The translations under genes and the position numbers were made by a program. 64,000 bases of DNA from NCBI GenBank assembly GCA_038373865.1, contig JAXGGA010001665.1:1-64000 (forward strand), read 5' to 3'. Below the pieces are notes generated by a model. It was given only the letters and a program-made list of their open reading frames with translations. It ran no database searches and was not told the origin of the DNA. The stretch's first letter is position 1. The number at the start of each line of letters is the position of its first letter. This DNA is from Uloborus plumipes. Taxonomy: Eukaryota; Arthropoda; Arachnida; Araneae; Uloboridae. Of this stretch, positions 9,690 to 22,369 are shown piece after piece.

Positions 9690-12640
9690 CGCAATTAATC
9701 ATTACGAAAACGTAATTTAAATTCGAAATTTCAAAATTCATCATTTTCTTTTCTTTATTTCAACTTATTACATTATTTATTTATTTATTTGCAATAAAGA
9801 AATTATTTCGCCAATTTAAGTGTGTGAACGATGCTTTTTTCACAATAAGTAAAACTTGACGATAACGTAGGCTTTGAAATAACTGCTAATTGATATTCGA
9901 TAGTTTAGGAAAGGATCCCATTTAATATTAGTTAGAACTTATTGAAGGACGCAAATCTTAAACTTATAATGGTCTACAGAATATATTTAAGGAATTGTTA
10001 ATAATCTTGGGTTGAATCTACAGCTATAAAAGATATGTTTACAATATTCACAAAAAAATGTTGCATTTGAAATGTTTAAGAGATGTTTATGCGGCTACAT
10101 TTTTATACTGTCTTTTGCCTGATTTTTATGGCTGTGTGGCTATGCCCGCGGAGTCTTTTTAAAGAAGGGTACTTTGAGTTGCCTCGCAACTTTGATATGT
10201 TGCAAAAAGAACATTTCTGCTACATAAAAGAGGTAGTTTTTTCACCAAAGAAATAAGACGAGACTACTATGTAGTAGAAACGTTGACAAATAGTACACAT
10301 TATGAGAAAATTTTACAACCAGTAGTAGAAATGTGAGAGGTCGACTGCCATTGTTAATTTCGAAAGCGAAAACGAAAGAAGAGAAAAGTAATCCTAGCGC
10401 AATAGAACGCGTTTTGAATTGCAAAGTTCAAACCATTGAAAAAGAAAAAAGCCCTGGAGGAAATGGCATACAATTAGTGGTCAAACATGCAAATGTTAGG
10501 AATTTTAGTTACCTTTTTTTTTCAGAAAATATTACTTTGGTTGCCCCGAAAATTCACCCGAATAACTTTGAATTATGCATTTTATTATGCTTTTATCACC
10601 TACTGATATTTTATGCTGCGGAGAGAAGTTCCAAGCAGCTGAAGGTTTGTTGCAAAATACTGAAAAATATTCTGTTGAGGGTTTCAATAGCTATAGGGAA
10701 ACAATTACAGAATTAAAGAATTGGTTATTTTCAAGAAACGGAGAAAAACCTAACATATTACAAAAAATTTTAGACTCTACTCAACGACGTGGACAAGCTG
10801 AATGTGGAAGTGGTAATGACATTATGCATAAACAAGCAACAACCGGACTAGTTGAACGTCATAAGGAACATAAATCGCCGATGAACTTCAAAATTCGCCA
10901 ACTTAAGAGTGATTCTTGAAGTTAAATGAAGAAAATCAGCTAAAATTAAATGAATATCAAGTGGAAAAAGCTATCTTAATTAATAAAGTAATGATTATTC
11001 GATGGCTAATTAAATTTAAAATTATAAATAAATTAAATGAGTCTTAAAAATCGTGCGCCCGACTAGAAAACTAGCCGCGAAACTAAAATGGGTCATATCT
11101 AAATCCATTTTTTAATGTTAAGGTGTTTTTTTTTTTTTTGAACTTTGAAGGTTTTTTTTTTGAACTTTGAAGGTTTTTTTTTTTTTTTTTTAACTTTTGC
11201 TAAAAAAACTGATTTTTTGAAAAGGATTATAGCTGTAAGGGGTACTTATGGGCTAAATTAAGTCCAAAATCTGGAGTATGAATCTTAGTCTAGGGTGTCC
11301 ATGAGAGAGGCATGGTTCTATTGATAGTTTTAGCGGAATTGTTTTAAGAGGTAGTTTTTTTGGGGGGGGGGGGGAGATGCTCCTTAGTATTTAAGGGAAT
11401 GCACCATTGGATGTCTATTTAATTATTTTAATTAAGTGTGGGACATTAAATACAGCAAATTAAAAATAAGATATAGGACTAAATAATTCAAAAATGTATT
11501 TAGAAAATTAAATTTTTATGGCTTATAAGATGAAGGTAGTGCACTTCAGGGAACGGACACGTACACTAACCGGCAACTAGTTAATAATTATTATATACTG
11601 TCTATATAAGTAGCTTCAGTAGAAGTGCAAAAAAGCCCCCCCCCCCCAAAAAAAAATTAATCTTGAAATGAACAATTTTCAGGATTTTTTTTAAATTATA
11701 CTTTGAGAGAGCCTGGATTATATGTCCCTAAATATTTAAAAGAAGCATGCCGCACTAAAACTGCGTAAAGTATGCACTAAAAATTTAAAAGGTATGTTCA
11801 CACAAAAAGTAGTAATAAATCACTTATTTTTGATCAACTATATCATTTTTAAAGTTGAAAATATCCTTCCAACTTCTGCAGATGTTATTGGGATATTTGG
11901 GATACAGATGTTATTTGGAGGCTTGAAGCATTTAACTTTGTCCTGCCTGCAACGACTTTGTTTCGCAATTAAGTTTTATTTCTATTTGTGGGCAACTCTT
12001 TTCGGAAATTTAATTTTTCATGAGTATACTTTTACTGTTTAAACACATTTACATAAGAAAAACTTCCCACTTAACATTATAGTTTTGCATTTGCATTTGC
12101 AACAAAAAATCTGAACTACTCACACTCAGTAGCGGATCTTTTCCTTACGAGATAAAAATAATTTATGAAATAAACGAGTTGGTAGTGTATTGCACCATAC
12201 CATTAACTTTTTATGAATTTATTTCTTCATAGCATAAGAAGTTTAAAAAAATATATATTTCTTTAAAGAAACACACATACAAAGCATAAATAAAATCACT
12301 TTAGTTTGGTGTGGGAGTTTTATTGCAATCGGCGGTCAGCGTAACAGAAATGTTTGAAAAAATCTTTCATACATCGTCTTTTTTGGCACGTAAAAAAAGT
12401 TTATTTTCTTTCTTTTTTTTTCCCCCGATCAATTTTTTTCGGATGGGATGTTTTTGGTATTTATTATTCTATTTCTGCATATTTTTGGAACATTTTTGAA
12501 CTTTAAACACTTTTGTACGAAAATTATGAGAGATTGCTGCTCTATAAAATATGTGTTTTTTATATCCCAAAACGACATTTAAATTAGCACCCCCCCCCCC
12601 CCCGCCTAATTTGTCCTCCAGAAATTAATTTAACTCCCTT
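9690..12640. other. AT-rich region without recognisable gene
   Basis: Mostly AT-rich unique sequence with homopolymer runs (T runs about 11130-11190; G run near 11362-11374; C runs near 11636-11647 and 12590-12603). Two overlapping plus-strand frames (10333-10716, 127 codons; 10575-10919, 114 codons) have no recognised motif and no start or splice context, so I do not call them genes. Confidence 0.5.
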
Positions 12641-12989
12641 GCGGGCGCCCATGAGGAATGTTTCCCGATCGTAATTTGACGAGATTACGCAAGGTATCTC
12701 TTTTTATAAATATAAACGCGTTTCAATTGAAAAGAAAAGTTCGTTGAAATCGAATTAAGAAAACGCGCCGGAAATAAAATTGTATTTCGTAAACAATGAG
12801 AGAAAATGCATTCAAAAAAAATAAGCGGGAAAATAATGAAGAGACGCAAAAGAAAGCAATCCTTTAGGTTCTCTCGGAAATGACCAATCGATGCGAATCC
12901 TTTAAAAAGAAAAAAAGAAAAAGAAAGATTCAAGCAAAGCGCGCTGGGGAGCAATGGGCAGCCTCTAACCTGTGGCGAAGACCAGTGTA

Positions 12990-13023
12990 TCAGTAGAGTA
13001 GTAAGATTCGACGCGGAAGGTTG
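12990..13023 (+). promoter_or_regulatory. Candidate core promoter: Inr plus DPE
   Basis: An initiator-like TCAGTA places +1 at A12992. Exactly at +28 to +32 (13019-13023) lies GGTTG, matching the arthropod downstream promoter element RGWYV. It sits in a GC-richer, repeat-free island (about 12640-13300) that stands out from the AT-rich flanks. No TATA box was needed or seen. The short motifs can occur by chance; spacing and context are what support the call. Confidence 0.4.
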
Positions 13024-13271
13024 TTGCTCCTACTAGTCGGCAGTGTCGTATTTTTTTCTTTTTCCAGCAGTAGCTCCTTTGTGTGAAACACCTTAGTCCT
13101 AGAAGACCGATAATCATCCCAGTTTTTTATTATTTGTGGCATTGGATGGCTCTATTATGTGACATGGAACGCGCGGGAATCCTTGTTGTCGATGCCTGGC
13201 GCAGTTCGTACGGCGCTAACATGGATGCTTCGAGCAGCTGAGAGGATTCGATTCATAACGGAAGTTTCGAG
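12992..13271 (+). other. Candidate non-coding first exon of the Kv2 gene
   Basis: The exon would run from the predicted initiator to TTCGAG followed by GTAGGA at 13272. The T1-domain exon far downstream begins after a good polypyrimidine/CAG acceptor (24191-24206) only 30 bases before its ATG, so at least one upstream 5' UTR exon is required. This island is the best candidate in the window. The link is inferred; an intermediate exon or a different first exon is possible. Confidence 0.35.
13146..13241 (+). CDS. Candidate upstream ORF, 31 codons
   Basis: ATG at 13146 with a second in-frame ATG at 13164 opens a 31-residue frame (begins MALLCDMERAG, ends MDASSS) that stops at TGA 13239-13241. 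If the predicted 13271/24207 splice is right, this frame is the same as the channel reading frame. Only this one TGA would separate the two, with no other stop between 13242 and the channel ATG. It could act as a translational uORF. Whether it is translated is unknown. Confidence 0.25.
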   Translation: MALLCDMERAGILVVDAWRSSYGANMDASSS

Positions 13272-13299
13272 GTAGGATGTGTTCTCCAATTTCGTTTTT

Positions 13300-15086
13300 C
13301 CACTATCGTTTGGATGTCTGAAGTGTGTTTAACAGTCTGGGATTTCGAGTAGTTTTCAGTGTTTTTCGAAAATTCTGTGTTTTGGGAAGATGCAACTGCA
13401 GTGCTTATCGATTACGACAAACGGAACATCCCTGGTTGATGAACCGGTTGATGCTGTTGTTCTCTTAAATCTGTGATGCTAATCGCTTACTTTGACTGTA
13501 TTAACAGGATTTTTTTCTTTTTCATCAAGCGTGAGATCATTTAGCCGCAAACTTAAGTATTTCAAGAGGAAAAAACCAAAATCACATTTGGATTAATCCA
13601 TTTTATTCAACTTGTTTTGAGATTTTTTTTATCAATGATGAAATTCACTTTGTCTCAGAATGGTGTACACTCTATGTGTACAGAATGGAATCAATTTTCA
13701 TTACAAATTATCAACAAAACAATGTGTTGCCACTTAAAAAGTACAAATGAAATAAAGTATAAATTTTAATAATATTTTGAAGTTTATCAGACGATAATTT
13801 TTTTTTTACAAACATCCTACCGAATAGAACTTTCTGTTTTCTATATTGACCTCTGTGCACCTACTCGTTATTTTTTTTTAATTCATAGAATAAAATATGA
13901 GAAACGTTAACATTAGTCAATCTTTTAGTTTTTTTACAAGAAATTCTTGCATGGTCTGAAAAGACATACCTTTATTTGATGTTTCATGTCATCTTCAGTA
14001 ATATAAAATTGTTTTGCTTGGTTATTAACTTTTCTTTGATAAGTTAGTTATTTGTGATGTCATGAAACGATTGAAAGCGAATAAAAAAAATTACTAACTG
14101 TTCTGATGAAGTAATCCTCATTTGATATAGGGTAAAATCTAATTACTGGGACAAGTATGTAATTTTTTTCTTTTAGAGGCTTTATATTTCATTAGATTTT
14201 AAAATCTTGACTAAAAGAATTTTCTTAGAATGGAAGTATGTCTATAAATCTCTGTAGAATTTAGGCGTGAACTAAACAGATTTAGTTTTGGTTTTGAATA
14301 TTTGGTAAATATGTTTCTAGTTTGACAAATAATGAACCAAAACATTTGTTAAGTTTTTTTCTTTTTGTTTCTTTCTTTTTTTGGAAAAGAAAAATCTATG
14401 ATTAATGCTTAGATGGAAAATATTTATTACAGAAATCCATATTTATTAAAGAAAATAGAAAGCAAAGTAAATTCATTTGGTAGCTATTGAATGATAGTTG
14501 AATTATGCTTCAATTTCTATGTCATTTTAAGCAGACCTGTCATTTGAAGGGGTAATTCAAATTTGAAATTAGTAATTTTGAAATTACTGGCTTGTTTTTG
14601 AGACAAAGTCTTACTTTTTTTTGTTCCTTTGCATTCAAAGAAACAAACATTATGGTTTTAACTATGTTATAACTATAATATTTTCAATTGTATTACTATA
14701 AACATTTTATGTAATTGTTTCTTTGTATTGTGTGTGTGCCATGTTTAGTAATCACAGGTTACTAACATTGATTTGAAGTTTATTACACAATATATGTGCA
14801 ATTCTCCTCTCAAATGTCACAGGAAATTAAAGTCTCATTGCTGTTCTGAAAGTATTGTTAAGAAAACTACTTTATTTATTTAGGTTGTTGGCATAGTTTC
14901 ACATTTAAAGCCAAATTGTTACAAATATTCAAAATGTTGGTGTTAAATTTGTTACTTTCTTTGTGCCCCTGTCACACCGACATATACAAACATATAAAAT
15001 TAAACAATAACTTATTTTGTTGTAACTAACCTTAATTAGAGAACATTTGTAATAGGGATGTGTTTGCATTTTTTTATGGAAATATT
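13300..15086. other. AT-rich intronic/intergenic sequence, nothing recognised
   Basis: No repeats with clear ends, no coding exon and no RNA gene were recognised; homopolymer and T-rich runs only. Confidence 0.5.
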
Positions 15087-15094
15087 GCTATTGT

Positions 15095-15514
15095 CAGGGT
15101 GATTGTGTTCCGGTATTCTACCGGATTTCTGGTATTTTCATGATTGATTCTGGTATTTTCATGTTCGAAAATACCGGAAATAAAATATTTTTAATTATGC
15201 TTTTGTCTTCCCACCTTCGGTATTTTTTTTATTTTTCGAATTTTTGGTGATTTTCCGATAATTACTAAAAATATTCATCGAACGAAAATGTTAAGATGCC
15301 ATTTTTTTGACTAAAAACTATTTAAAACTATTCGAATGTATGAAATGTGTTTTGTTTGTTTATGAAAGGCAATTTATTAAAAAATACGTATACTTATAAA
15401 ATTAGGTGTGATTAAATAATAGGGGCCTTGGTTTTTGACCCCCCCCCCCCCACCACACACATTTTCTCTTCAAAACTTTCAGGTATTTTTTCATGAACTC
15501 ACAATCACCCCCTG
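15095..15514. mobile_element. hAT-like MITE G (copy 1)
   Basis: Ends CAGGGTGATTGTG and CACAATCACCCCCTG are flanked by a perfect 8-bp duplication, GCTATTGT (15087-15094 and 15515-15522). The left part repeats TTTCCGGTATTTTC-type words and the right part has a C run followed by TTTCAGGTATTTTTTCATGA. Other copies are at 34646, 38696 and 45207. Confidence 0.85.
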
Positions 15515-15522
15515 GCTATTGT

Positions 15523-18353
15523 TGTTTCTTAAACAGGGATGGCTTATCTGTGGCATGAAAGATTTTTTTTTTAATGCTTTAAAAGTTAAAAAACATGCTT
15601 AATAACTGTACAGTGTGTTAGAAAAATCAATAGTGTCTCACATAGCTATTTTTCACAGTATAGTTGCACACTTACCAGAAAAGTTAATCAGCCCTATTCT
15701 AAAAGGTTGCACTTGCCTAACTGTAGGAGAATTATGAACTCTTTGCCTGTATATTTATAAAAGGTTTTTATTGTACCCTTCAAAGATTCCTGAAGTTACA
15801 AAGTAGGATTCAATCTAATTATTTTGATTTAAATTTTATGAAATAATTACCAATTACACAGGTCCCTCATTTGGATAATTAGGGGGGGGGGGTTCAATTG
15901 CCTTTTCCCCTGGATTTTAAAAACAATATATTATGTATTTTGGCCCTTTTTTGCTGAAAGAGCACATGCTCTTTGCCTCCACCCCACCACAACTTGAGAA
16001 AAAATTACATTTATGGGCTTGTTATTATATTAACTGTAGAAGAATACTAATTGGCCTAATTATTTCAATAATCAGGACAAAATCTTAATTTTCCTTACAG
16101 TCCCTCATTGATATTAAATATCATGCAATACTTGTTTGTCACATTACCTATCCTTACCCAGACACACAGAAATGTACATTTGTAAAAATGAATCCTAATG
16201 CTCTTTTTTTTTTCAAAAATAAAAAGAAGCAAAGAAATTCTGATATTTTATCTCCCTACAAGTTTTAACTATTTATCTTATCGTGGGAAAAAAATTATGA
16301 GAAATTGACATAATTTTGATGTTATATCTATTGGAAAATTAATTTTGACAAATTATTTCCTATTTATTAATTTTCATTAAATGAATGAAAACTGTTAAAT
16401 TGAATAGTTGAAAAATTGATAGTTGAAAATTTTTCTTTCTTGTTGATTCTTCTGCGAATGTGTAACCTTACAGTGTAACCTCAATAACTTGACAAGGGAA
16501 CATATAAATATGTTGAATTAAATGGGGGGTGCCAACTTACCAAGGTTCCATGAATTCATTTTTCAATGAGTTTTATTTAACTCTCATTTAGTAATAGTGC
16601 TTGCTATTAATGTTATAAAATAATTCTAGTAAATTATTTTCCTTTTTTTGTTTTTGAAAAGTACATAATAGAATAGGTATGAGACAAATATTTTTAATTC
16701 CTTACGAGGATTAAATCCATATTTTTTGAAAAAAGATAAGAGCTCTTTGCAAGAGAATATCCAGCTTCTGGTTTATTATGGGTCATTTATGGAAAGAGAA
16801 TGGTTTAAAGTGCAATTTTCATCCATAAAGGGGGGGGGTGTGCGATATTTGCGAAATTTTTCCCTAAAAATGCTATTTTAGGCTATATTTGGTCACTTAA
16901 AGGGGGGGGTTCATGATGCCCCCCCCCCCCCCCGAATCTATGCCTGGCTCCTTATTTTGCAGGTTTATTAGACAGTCAAGTCTTGCTCACATGCTTGAAA
17001 AACATATGTCGTAGTGCCCAGTGTTTGAAATGTGCCGTCATTAGTCGTATTTTCCGACTAGAATTTTGGATTTTACAAGGCCAAGATTTCCAACGCTAGG
17101 CTCCAAATTTGACACCTAAAGTTTTCTCTCTCTACTCATCCCGACTAAGTTTTGAATAATAAATTTGTCGAAGTAATTTTAAAATGCAATCAATTTTGTA
17201 TTTAGAAAACTGGCTTATTCTACATATTTTATAGATCTTTAACAGCATGCAGCATTTCTATTGGACATTTTTTTAAATTATGCTCAGATATATAATATAT
17301 ATGTTAGATTCAATTCAAATGGCACCTAAGTTAATCATTTTTAAGCGTAGATTTAAATTCTTATTTCTAACACTGGTGGTGCCATCTTTCACTTTAGGAC
17401 TCCTCTCTCTCTTTCTCTGTATGTATATATATATATATATATATATATCTATATATATATGTTTCTCCAGCTCTTTCCTAGCCTTGGGTTTGAACCAACA
17501 GCACAGGCTAACTCACAGAGTGTAGAGGGGGCGGGGATCTTTAAAAAAGATTTCTTTTCAGAATCTAATTATTTGACTGACTTAGAAACTGCAAAATTCT
17601 CTAAAATGGTCAATGAAAGAATATAGGTAGCAGAAAGTGAACTAAAATAGCAAGTGGATGTTGAAATATAAGGATTCTTTTAAATGTGTATCAAGTTAGA
17701 AAGGTTTTTCACCAAGGGTCGTTGATTTGAATCTGCTTGATTTAATTCATGATTCAAATCACAATTTAAATCCAGTCATTTTTAAAAGTATCACTGAGAT
17801 AGAAATTTTAACAATTCAGAAAGTTTCTTTTAAAATTTAATTTTGTAGTTCTAGAATTTGTTCTAAATATAAATTGTGTTGCTTTTACAAATTCCAAGTT
17901 CAATTGTCAAAACTATTTAGACCCCTCTCTGCCTGTCTCTTGTGTCTGTAGTATATTTCAACACTTTAGAACTAATTATTTTTTCAGTGTTTTGTAATAT
18001 TACTGCTACTCTTCACAAATAAGGTAACAAGCAAAGGAGAATTTGTAATTTTTGTACACTTTTAAGCTTTGGAAAAAAAAAAAACACCTCTGATAACACT
18101 CCACAGATTACAAAGATTCTGAACCTTAACATTTAATGCAATACTTAGATAGTGTCCCCCCCCCCCCAAGCATTTTTTGGAGGACACTGCCCCCTGCCCC
18201 TTTTATCTTAATGGCTGCACCTTTTTTTTTTGTTTATTTTTAATTTTAGTTTTGAAACCCAAAATTTGAAGGATCTGATTTTCGTCGAGAAAGGGGGTCG
18301 GGATCTCTTGCATGAATCTTTAACACGTGAATGTAAGACCACATTTGGTAACG
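15523..18353. other. AT-rich sequence; G/C homopolymers only
   Basis: No gene recognised. G and C runs occur near 15882-15890, 16830-16838 and 16919-16933, and a C run near 18157-18168. The stretch 16790-16935 may be a decayed MITE but its ends could not be placed. Confidence 0.45.
17423..17461. repeat. (TA)n microsatellite
   Basis: TATATA tract interrupted by a single TCTA. Confidence 0.9.
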
Positions 18354-18357
18354 TTAA

Positions 18358-18588
18358 CCTTTTGGATCCAGGCTGTTCATATAGAAATTTTTCTTTCGAC
18401 CCAGGTAGCAAGACAGTTGAACCACAGATTTCTTTTCCATTAAATAGAGAAGGTATAAACTGTCGTACCAGACGTATGAAACCTTGAAAAAGTCCCCGGC
18501 TCCCAAGGGTTTGAGTGAAAATTTCAACCCCGTCCTCTAAAGAAAACGACTTATGGTACTACATGTGTACCGCCCGGTTCCTAAACTT
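18358..18588. mobile_element. piggyBac-like MITE K (copy 1)
   Basis: Bounded by TTAA on both sides (18354-18357 and 18589-18592). Left end CCTTTTGGATCCAGGC and right end GCCCGGTTCCTAAACT are imperfect inverted repeats. The interior is about 85-90% identical by eye to copy 2 at 23476-23708. Short open frames shared by the two copies are just MITE sequence; no transposase is present. Confidence 0.8.
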
Positions 18589-19416
18589 TTAATGGACTGT
18601 GTATTTTGTTTAAAATTGAAGCTCTAAAAATGAAATTTTAAACGATTTTCGATATTTTCTGGTGTTTAGATCATCTTATGGCGGGGTACAGGGCTTCGGA
18701 AGAGTAACATTTTGAACACTTTCTAATTTTCAAAAGAACGAAGAAAAAAAGTAGGGTGAGGGAAAGAAGATTGGGTGGATCGGGGACAGACAATTAGTTG
18801 ACCAATAACCTGCAGCTGTTAAAAAATGTAACTCCCCAGATTCGATTTAGAAAAAAAAAAATGATTTCTCCCCAACATTTTTTTTTTCTCATTGAAATCA
18901 CTAAGTTTTTCCAAGACACGTGCACGTTCTTTTTCATCTCTTCATTAATAAAGAAAATTTTTTAAAAAAGAGCAACTCAGCATGATGGGTGGGGCCCGTG
19001 CCCTATGGGCCTGCCCTCTGGTTGTGCTACCTTAATGTACCTTCTTGTCCCTTTGAAGTTTCAATAAAATTTTATCTCAAAAATAAACCAAGCCAGCCTT
19101 TGAAAAACATAACTCCATCGTTTACCTTAAATACTTGAATTTAATTTGAATTATTTCAGCTTTTAAAGCAAACACTAAAAAGCTTTTTATCGTTGAAAAA
19201 AGAAGAGTGAGCAATACTTGGGTTTTGTATGCACTTAGTCTAAAGAATAGAGAAAAGAAACTTTTTCCGCTTCAAAATCTCTCAGAAAAATGCCTTTTTG
19301 ATTGAAGTGCCATTTTATCGTGGAAATCTCTACCTTTTATTTAGTCTGGGAAAACATAAGTAAATTGAAATATGCGTTTTTCATATTACAAATACAAATA
19401 TAAATGCGACTACCAG

Positions 19417-19756
19417 CAGAGCCTGATTACTGCAAGGGCACGCGGGGCACTGGCCCCTCCTCTTAGATTTCAGGGGGCCCAAAATCCCCTTACTTTATCC
19501 AACGCCTTCTAAATACTAAATGCCTACTGTATATTTTACTATTATTACTAAAAGCCTACTGTGCATGTCGACGTATATTTTTCTATTAATAAGTTGAAAG
19601 CATTTTTTTCTTTTTTAAGTTCGATCTTTGCACAAATTTTTTTTTTTCATTCTGGCAATGTAAGAATTTTTTTACTCGTAACTGATATGAGAAGGAGGGT
19701 AGGGGCCCTGAAATAGAAATGTGCCCCATGTCCAATGTCAGAATGATCAGGCTCTG
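19417..19756. mobile_element. hAT-like MITE C (copy 2, intact)
   Basis: CAGAGCCTGATTACTGCA at the left and TGATCAGGCTCTG at the right are inverted repeats. The 8-bp duplication ACTACCAG is perfect (19409-19416 and 19757-19764). This copy defines the family found expanded at 3662-5882. It lies directly against the 3' end of the CR1-like LINE that starts at 19765. Confidence 0.9.
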
Positions 19757-19764
19757 ACTACCAG

Positions 19765-20790
19765 CAGCAGGCTCTGGGCCCAACTGGGCTGGTCCTAGTC
19801 AAATTAAAAACCCCAATGAAGATCAATGGCTCTCTTAAAGCTATCTACTTCATTGCTCATTACCGCCTCTTCTTGTAAACTGTTCCAAGTTCCCGCTACC
19901 CCGCTAAAATAGTCATTTTTTTCAATTTCCAGGTTAGCCTAGGGATTTAAACAGCTTAAAACAATGACCCTTGTCCTGCTTTCCGTGCAAAAATCTAACC
20001 CTGCAACATCATTCATTTTAATAAATTTAAATTACTGAATCATGTCCCCTCTGGTTCTCCTTTGCTTAAAACATATTAAGCATTCTAAGTTTGGAATCAT
20101 AGTCTAAATTAGAAAATCCTTGTACTAACCTCGTAGCCCTTCTTTGTACCCTTTCCAATAAATTAATGTCTTTCTTCAGATAAGGAGACCAAAACTGAAC
20201 AGCATACTCCAAATGAGATCTTACCAAACTTCTATATAGAGGCAGAAGAACCTTTTTAGATTTGTTTGAAATAGATCTATTAATAAACCCAAACATCCTA
20301 TTGGCTTTGTTACTAGCTATGCTGCACTGTTGGCTGAACTTGAAGTCTTGATTTATTAAGTCACCTAGATCCATAACATTATCTGCCTCACTAATGACTG
20401 AACCCTGTAAATAATAGCTTGTATGCTTATTTGCATGACCTAAATGCAGCACTTGACATTTCCCAACATTAACTGCCATACCCCACTTGTCTGCCCATTT
20501 AGTAATATGATCCAAATCCTGTTGCAGCTTATTTAGTTGTTCGTAGTTTTCTACCCCCATAATTTTTACATCATCAGCAAAATAATTCATGTTTCCAGAA
20601 ACATTTTCATAAAAATAATAAACAGAACGGGATCTAAAACTGATCCTTGGGGGACCCCATTTAAAACCTCACTCCATCCCCTTTTATTAAAGAAATGCCT
20701 TTTTATAAAAAACATCATTATCCAAATATCTTGAGGCATGTTTATAAAAATTCGATTTAAGTAAAAAAAAATCTGGTATGGACCCCACAC
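19765..20790 (-). mobile_element. CR1-like non-LTR retrotransposon fragment, reverse transcriptase part
   Basis: The minus strand encodes the C-terminal half of a reverse transcriptase. A frame at 20590-20066 reads FADDVKI (palm motif with the two catalytic aspartates), then KWADKWGMAVNVGKCQVLHLG and LVRSHLEYAVQFWSPYLKKDI followed by ERVQRRATRL, all hallmarks of the CR1 clade. An upstream frame (20790-20587) holds GVPQGSVLDPVLF. The two are out of register, so the copy is dead. The 3' end matches other fragments here (GACTAGGACCAGCCCAGTTG and GAGCCTGCTGCTGG). It is a truncated genomic relic, not a host gene. Confidence 0.85.
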
Positions 20791-22363
20791 TACTTCCTTT
20801 TACGTGTAAATTTCCTAGTAATTGCCTTAAGTGTTAAAAAAAGTGCTTGGAGTGAGCAAGGTAACAATTCAAATATTTACTCCCCTAATCTGCCACAGAA
20901 CAATGCAAAAAATATTTTACAATGGTTAATTTTCTAAATATTGCTGATTTTAATATCATTCAGTGAATTTTTCGCAAAATATCGCCAATAGCGCCAAGTT
21001 GAACCCAAATTCAAAAAATAATTTTTTCACCAAATTTGTCGCCAACTTGGCGATATGTCACCAAGTTGGCGTCAAACACTTGGGGACCAAAAGCTTGGCA
21101 ACATGTCGCCAAGTGGTCGCGCCAATTCATATCACTTGAGTCTGTATTGAAATTAACATTGATTTACCCCAAAAAAGGTGTAAAAGACCCCCTTGGGAAC
21201 ATTCGAATGCAATCACAAGGGGAGGTGCACAACTAGACCCCCCTCAGAGCCTACATACCAAGCTAGAAGTTTCTACGGCATATAGTTTTTGAGTTATGCG
21301 ACATACATATGCACATACGTACACACAGACGTCACAAGAAAACTCGTCGTAATTTACGCGGGGGTGCTCGAAATTGATTTTTCGGCTGTTTGTATGTTGT
21401 AGGTACATATGCACGTGCTGATAGATCGAAAAAACTGTGCGACATTTATTCGGGGGTGAGCACAGGGCCGGATTACTAAATAGGCAACGTAGGCAGTTGC
21501 CTACGGGCCCCGGGTTTTAAAAGGGCCCCGAGAAATCCTGAAGATATCCTTTTTAATACGCTTTTGTGATATTGTTTGTATGTATGTATGTAACTCTGAA
21601 TAAAAGATAAAATTTACGTTCTTTACAAATATAAAAGTAATATATTTAATATACTATTATATATACTAAAGGCTAAACTATATTACATGTTAATATATTG
21701 CTGGTGCATGTAAACTTAGTGGATATTGAATAGTTTTGAAAACCAGAGGGAAATCAGTTAGAGTGTCATGAAATATAGGTTGATTAACTCTAAAAGCGTA
21801 TTTATTAGTTTTTTTAAACTTAACTTTAGATGGCACTGAGCTAAACGATTGCATGTTAAGAACATTATTTGATGAAATTTGCGAATAGAACTTAAGTAAA
21901 CGTTCATACTGCCATCCCACTTCTTGCTCATCACCAGGGCATAATTTCTACCAAAAAAAGTGCTAAAGTCCAAAAGTACCCACAACTTATTTTATCGCCT
22001 GAGTAGCATGAATTTCGCCTAAAATATTAAATTTTGTAAGTGCAGGAGCTTTACTCTTTATTCAAATTAAGCCTTGTTCACCATTAACACTATTTACACC
22101 TGTAACATAATAAATCATTATGATTGATTATGTATTCCATAATAACAATTTTAAATGATTAAAATATATTTGCACAATATATATCAGTTATTTCAAATCT
22201 CATTTATCAAATCCATATGGTGAAGGGGCCCCCTCATTTCAAATGCCTATGGGCCTCCAAATCTTTAATCCGGCCCTGGGTGAGCAAAGTCAAAATTTAG
22301 ATCGAAATTTGAGTGAAATTTTTTTCCTGATCACAATACTTCCTTTACTACGTAAAAGGAAGT
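20791..22363. mobile_element. MITE-like element H (copy 1), split by hAT B
   Basis: Inverted ends TACTTCCTTTTACGT and ACGTAAAAGGAAGTA match copy 2 at 49388-50146. Both copies also share about 23 bp just outside the left end (AATCTGGTATGGACCCCAC), so the true left boundary may lie near 20765. Around 21020-21115 there is a cluster of TTGGCGAC/GTCGCCAA inverted words. The part 21463-22278 is an inserted hAT element. Confidence 0.7.
21463..22278. mobile_element. hAT-like element B (copy 2, intact ends)
   Basis: Ends CAGGGCCGGATTA and TAATCCGGCCCTG are perfect 13-bp inverted repeats. They are flanked by a perfect 8-bp duplication, GGTGAGCA (21455-21462 and 22279-22286). No coding frame of significance. 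It is nested within element H. Confidence 0.9.
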
Positions 22364-22369
22364 AAAAAT

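Noticed and set aside
10333..10919. Two overlapping ORFs of 127 and 114 codons
   Set aside because: No recognisable domain, AT-rich codon use unlike the channel exons, no splice or promoter context; left as unannotated.
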